Positions 60,611 to 64,000 of a stretch of 64,000 bases of DNA are shown here, one piece after another (within the stretch, counting starts at the first letter, position 1; each line of letters starts with the position of its first letter). The notes below the pieces were generated by a model. The model was given only the letters and a program-made list of their open reading frames with translations. It had not been told where the DNA came from and made no database searches. The translations under genes were made by a program, and so were the position numbers. The stretch lies in NCBI GenBank assembly GCA_963627995.1, contig CAVGCV010000003.1:62001-126000 (forward strand). Direction: 5' to 3'. Origin of the DNA: UBA3839 sp963627995. GTDB lineage: Bacteria > Bacteroidota > Bacteroidia > Bacteroidales > Bacteroidaceae.

Positions 60611-62470
60611 TTATTGTTCGCCAAAGTAGAAGCCTGGCTGCGGCGGCTGGTTGTATCCAACGTTCTCCGTGGCGACACTCAGCCGGTAGGGGATGTCCTC
60701 CATGAATGTGGGGAAGCGGCGGGCGGTAGGGATGGTGGTGGTGTAGATGCGCAGTTCGCGCGAGTCCTTGGTGGCAACGACGATTTCCTCGCGCCAGTCG
60801 CCCAAGAGGTCGGCGGACAGGCACGGGTTGCTCTTGCTGCCATTGTTGAACGTGCACTCCGCCTGGAAATCCTCCACCACGCGGCACGTCTGTGTCTGCC
60901 AGTCGTACTTGCTCACCTGGCAGTGGTCAAGCAATTCGCGCAGCAAGTCCCCGTCCCACCACACAGCGGAGTTGATGGGGATGCGCGCGTTCGCGGCGAT
61001 GACTTCGCCGCAGGCGTTCCGAATGCCATGGGAGTCCGACGACCACATCTCGACACCGCGATGCGTAGGGTCGATGTCGGCGGCCATTCCGCGTCCGACA
61101 TCCCTCTGACTGGGTATTTGGTGAAGTATGCGTCCCGTGCGCGCGTCGCGCAAGACGGAGCCGTCCCTTTTGTTTTCATGGACGCCCCACACTTGGAGGG
61201 TGGTGCTGTCGGGGTGGAAACACGTGAGGTGCATGGCGTCGCCGTGCCCCAAGCCCGTATTGTACAGCCCCGTTCCGTCGTGGTCCACGGCCATCGAGCC
61301 GTAGATGATTTCGTCGCAGCCGTCGCCGTCCACGTCCGCAACGCGGAGGTTGTGGTTTCCCTGTCCGGCATAGCTGCGCCAGCGTTCGTCGTCGGTGTCG
61401 AACACCCACCTTTGCTTGAGGTTCTTTCCGTCCCAGTCCCATGCGGCGAGCACGGATCGGGTGTAGTAGCCGCGGCACATGACGGCGCTTGCGTGTGTGC
61501 CGTCGAGGTAGGCCACGCACGCAAGGAAGCGGTCCACTCTGTTGCCATAGTCGTCGCCCCACGCGCCGATGTCACCGCGCTGGGGAATGTAGTCGGCGGA
61601 CTCCAACGCCCGCCCGGTCAGTCCGTCGAACACGGTGAGGTATTCCGGCCCGCTCAAAACCCGTCCGACGCGCGCGTCGTTCCGGCGAAGAGGGGGGCGG
61701 CCGCTGTCGGCTGCCGCATCGCCGTGGAACCGGTAGTCTGCCGTTGAGTCGCCGATGCAGTGCCCGATGCCGTCGCGCGTGCCGTCGGCGGTCTTTGCCA
61801 TGAGCTCTGCTTTTCCGTCACCGTCGAAGTCGTAGACCATAAACTGCGTGTAGTGTGCGCCAGCCCTTATGTTCCGTCCTAAGTCGATGCGCCACAGCTG
61901 TTCGCCCGTGAGGCGGTAGCAGTCGAGATAGACGTTTCCTGTGTATCCGGCGTGTGCGTTGTCGTGCGCATTGGTCGGCTCCCACTTCAGAATGATTTCA
62001 TACTCGCCGTCGCCGTCGACATCGCCCACGCTGGCGTCGTTTGCCCTATAACCGTAAGTCCTGCCGTCGGGCGTAGTGCCGTTTTGGGGCAGCTTCAATG
62101 GGATGGAAACGTAGGCGTGGCGGAGATTTGCTGCCACGGTCGCGCTTTTGGTCTCAACGCCATTGAGCTCGGAGCGCACTTCAAAGACAGAGCTATCGCC
62201 GATGCCACGTGGAGGAATCTTGAAGAATGTGGCGTTCGTCAGCGGATTGGCATTCAGCCGGTGGCCGTCGCAATAGACGTTGAAAGACGTTTGCGGAGCA
62301 TCTTCTTTGAGATATCGCCACGACAGCACGAGGCTGTCGGCTTTCTCGTCACGCACCACGACGAGACCGCGTCCCAAGCGTTCGCGCTGAATGTTGCGGT
62401 AGTCGTAGGTTGGCTGTGCGTAAACAGTCAGTCCCGAGAGAAATCCAAAGAGTAGGGCGGCGCAGCGCAT
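60611..62470 (-). CDS. Polysaccharide lyase family 11 rhamnogalacturonan lyase
   Basis: A 619-residue secreted lyase with a signal peptide ending at VYAQP. The PL11 eight-bladed propeller is evident from repeated D-x-D-x-D-G-x-x-E calcium loops (GDVDGDGEYEII, DFDGDGKAELM, DVDGDGCDEIIYG) and the ERLGRGLVVV and SWRYLKEDAPQTSFNVY N-terminal domain. It cuts rhamnogalacturonan I, the hairy region of pectin, releasing galacturonate-containing oligosaccharides. It follows a lipoprotein gene by nine bases and precedes uxaB. Confidence 0.94.
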   Translation of the reverse strand: MRCAALLFGFLSGLTVYAQPTYDYRNIQRERLGRGLVVVRDEKADSLVLSWRYLKEDAPQTSFNVYCDGHRLNANPLTNATFFKIPPRGIGDSSVFEVRSELNGVETKSATVAANLRHAYVSIPLKLPQNGTTPDGRTYGYRANDASVGDVDGDGEYEIILKWEPTNAHDNAHAGYTGNVYLDCYRLTGEQLWRIDLGRNIRAGAHYTQFMVYDFDGDGKAELMAKTADGTRDGIGHCIGDSTADYRFHGDAAADSGRPPLRRNDARVGRVLSGPEYLTVFDGLTGRALESADYIPQRGDIGAWGDDYGNRVDRFLACVAYLDGTHASAVMCRGYYTRSVLAAWDWDGKNLKQRWVFDTDDERWRSYAGQGNHNLRVADVDGDGCDEIIYGSMAVDHDGTGLYNTGLGHGDAMHLTCFHPDSTTLQVWGVHENKRDGSVLRDARTGRILHQIPSQRDVGRGMAADIDPTHRGVEMWSSDSHGIRNACGEVIAANARIPINSAVWWDGDLLRELLDHCQVSKYDWQTQTCRVVEDFQAECTFNNGSKSNPCLSADLLGDWREEIVVATKDSRELRIYTTTIPTARRFPTFMEDIPYRLSVATENVGYNQPPQPGFYFGEQ

Positions 62471-62479
62471 GAGGCAGAA

Positions 62480-62959
62480 TTATCTGATGGCCACCGAAAG
62501 TGTGTCTATCGGTTGGATGGAGGCAACGCTGGATACGAGGTAGATGTCCACGTCGAAAGGCTGCAAAGGAAGCGCCGACGCCGTCTGGTAGCCAAGGTCT
62601 TGCAACGAGTCCTTGTGAGCGTTGTAGATGGAATTCTTCACCATGGCCAAATTCAGGAGGTCTATCGTTTTCTTGAAGTCTTTTCTTGCTTGCACATGAC
62701 ACAGTGCATAGGCTGCGATCATGCTGCTGTAATCCACGGATGCCGTTTCCTGAAAGACGGAATTTTGTCCAGTCACTTTCAAATCCGTCAGGCTTTCCTT
62801 GACAAGCCTTTCGTAGGCATCGTCCTGTCCCTCTGCAAAAGTGATTTTCCCTGTCTGCCCCCAATAGGTAAGTGTTGCCTTGGCATTATTTCCGTCGTTG
62901 GAACAAGCCACTGTCAGGAACAGCGTCAATGCCAGGAATGTACTGCAAATCGTTTTCAT
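62480..62959 (-). CDS. Lipoprotein of unknown function
   Basis: A 159-residue protein with lipobox LTVAC (Cys near 19) and SNDG after it. The rest is predicted helical with ALCHVQARKDFKKTIDLLNLAMVKNSIYNAH, loosely TPR-like, and ends in a short beta segment. No SusD features. It sits nine bases upstream of the rhamnogalacturonan lyase gene. Family not recognised. Confidence 0.7.
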   Translation of the reverse strand: MKTICSTFLALTLFLTVACSNDGNNAKATLTYWGQTGKITFAEGQDDAYERLVKESLTDLKVTGQNSVFQETASVDYSSMIAAYALCHVQARKDFKKTIDLLNLAMVKNSIYNAHKDSLQDLGYQTASALPLQPFDVDIYLVSSVASIQPIDTLSVAIR

Positions 62960-62998
62960 CGTTTTTGTGCTGTGTTAAAGTGTATGATGTTGATGAGT

Positions 62999-64000
62999 TT
63001 AGTTTTGAATGAGCTTCAGAAATTCTTCTTCTTTGACAATCGGTACATTGAGCTTCTGTGCTTTTTCAAGCTTGGCGGGTCCCATGTTGTCGCCTGCGAG
63101 CACGAAAGACGTTTTTGAGGATATGCTGCCTACATTTTTGCCGCCGTTCTTTTCAATGAGATTTTTGTACTCATCGCGCGAATGGTGGGTAAAGACGCCA
63201 CTGATGACGATGGACTTTCCCTGCAACTTGTCCGAATGCTTGACAAGTTGCTCGTCACTCAACTGCATTTGAAGCCCGGCATTCCGCAACCGCGTTAGGA
63301 GTTGGAGATTGGGCTCTTTGTGAAAAAAGCCATGGACGCTCTGCGCTATGGAAAGCCCAACTCCGTCAACTGAAACCAATTGTTCCACGGTAGCATGGGC
63401 GATCGCGTCCATCGTCATGAAATGTGCAGCCAAGGCTTTGGCCGTCGTTTCTCCAACGAAACGGATGCCGATGGCGAAGACGACCCGCTCAAAGGGTACG
63501 CTTACCGAAGACTTGATTCCCTCAATAATTTTTATGGCAGAGCGTCGGCGAGTACCGAATGTTCCACTAATGTCCTCCACTTTCAGCTGGTAGAGATCGG
63601 CCGCATCGCGAACAAGTCCCCGTTGGTAGTAGTCTTCGATAGTTTCTGTACCCAAACAGGCGATGTTCATGGCCTTGCGGCTGATGAAATGCTCTATTCT
63701 TCCTTTGATTTGCGGAGGGCATGAGGATTCGTTGGGACAGTAGAACGTGGCTTCTCCCTCCATCCTCACAAGGGGAGAACCGCACTCCGGGCAATTTTTG
63801 ATAAACTGAACGGATGGTTGGTCGGATGTGCGTTGCGTTTTATCGACGCCCACTACCTTAGGAATAATTTCGCCGCCTTTCTCTACGTAAACCATGTCGC
63901 CGAGATGGAGGTCGAGTTGTTGGATGATGTCCGCATTGTGGAGGGACGCTCTTTTGACGACAGTTCCAGACAATTGAACGGGCGTCATGTTGGCCACTGG
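62999..64000 (-). CDS. ligA: NAD-dependent DNA ligase, C-terminal part
   Basis: The last 333 residues of LigA; the adenylation domain lies beyond the right edge. In order: OB-fold (GTVVKRASLHNADIIQQLDL), four-Cys zinc finger (CPECG...CPNESSC), helix-hairpin-helix domain (about 110-230) and a BRCT domain (KSIVISGVFTHHSRDEYKNLIEKNGGKN) ending at KLIQN. It seals nicks in DNA using NAD. The HhH start reads ACLGTETIEDYYQRGL, where GLGxETV is more common. Confidence 0.96.
   Translation of the reverse strand, partial: PVANMTPVQLSGTVVKRASLHNADIIQQLDLHLGDMVYVEKGGEIIPKVVGVDKTQRTSDQPSVQFIKNCPECGSPLVRMEGEATFYCPNESSCPPQIKGRIEHFISRKAMNIACLGTETIEDYYQRGLVRDAADLYQLKVEDISGTFGTRRRSAIKIIEGIKSSVSVPFERVVFAIGIRFVGETTAKALAAHFMTMDAIAHATVEQLVSVDGVGLSIAQSVHGFFHKEPNLQLLTRLRNAGLQMQLSDEQLVKHSDKLQGKSIVISGVFTHHSRDEYKNLIEKNGGKNVGSISSKTSFVLAGDNMGPAKLEKAQKLNVPIVKEEEFLKLIQN

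Overview
The window looks like chromosomal DNA of a GC-rich member of the Bacteroidales (Bacteroidota), perhaps Prevotellaceae-like. Support comes from a type IX secretion plug protein, a SusC-like TonB receptor, the hpt-adk-obgE-pgeF gene order, an LptE gene coupled to a sigma-54 activator, and many promoters of the Bacteroidota type (-33 TTTG, about 19 bases, -7 TAnnTTTG). I see no rRNA, tRNA, insertion sequence, prophage or CRISPR array. Both ends cut through genes: a probable flippase start at the left and ligA at the right.

Layout. 1-11.3 kb is one long leftward run: uxaC, T9SS plug protein, a large secreted amidase/golvesin protein, a 102-residue protein, a YgiQ radical SAM protein, a PIF1-like helicase, a family 2 glycosyltransferase and the flippase start. 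11.7-17.5 kb runs rightward: glnS, a TPR protein and a GH2 glycosidase. mscL (leftward), a 30-residue lipoprotein and gapA follow. 19.6-23.3 kb holds a TonB receptor and a nitroreductase. 23.6-28.1 kb has B12-dependent ribonucleotide reductase, folB and a hexuronate-type transporter. 28.5-31.9 kb is a sodium-pumping decarboxylase operon (gamma, alpha, beta). 32.1-37.6 kb runs leftward: DUF3298 lipoprotein, rsmG, metallo-beta-lactamase fold hydrolase, sigma-54 activator, lptE, ridA, agmatine deiminase. A zinc-ribbon protein lies at 37.9 kb. 39.6-53.9 kb runs leftward: TPR protein, ribH, tamB, nadE, hpt, adk, then obgE, pgeF, a lipoprotein and a GH43-like/GH51 arabinofuranosidase. 54.1-58.1 kb has a small membrane protein, a GHL10 hydrolase, an ATP-grasp-like protein and a lipid kinase. 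58.5-64 kb has a small beta-barrel protein, uxaB, a PL11 rhamnogalacturonan lyase, a lipoprotein and ligA.

Functional themes. Pectin and hexuronate use (uxaC, uxaB, ExuT-type transporter, PL11, GH51, GH2) is spread over 50 kb instead of sitting in one locus. Envelope biogenesis (tamB, lptE, T9SS plug, flippase) and central metabolism (gapA, decarboxylase pump, nadE, hpt, adk) make up most of the rest.

The most unusual signal is not a gene. Several intergenic spaces hold arrays of a 6-base GC box (GTGCGC/GCGCAC) repeated every 22 bases exactly, with mostly AT-rich 16-base linkers. Clear arrays lie at 11463-11574, 22151-22398 (degenerate to 22552), 39025-39184 and 58199-58292. GC-rich degenerate ones lie at 19448-19607 and probably 31933-32092. 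In the 22 kb array three consecutive boxes switch to AGTACT while the 22-base register is kept.
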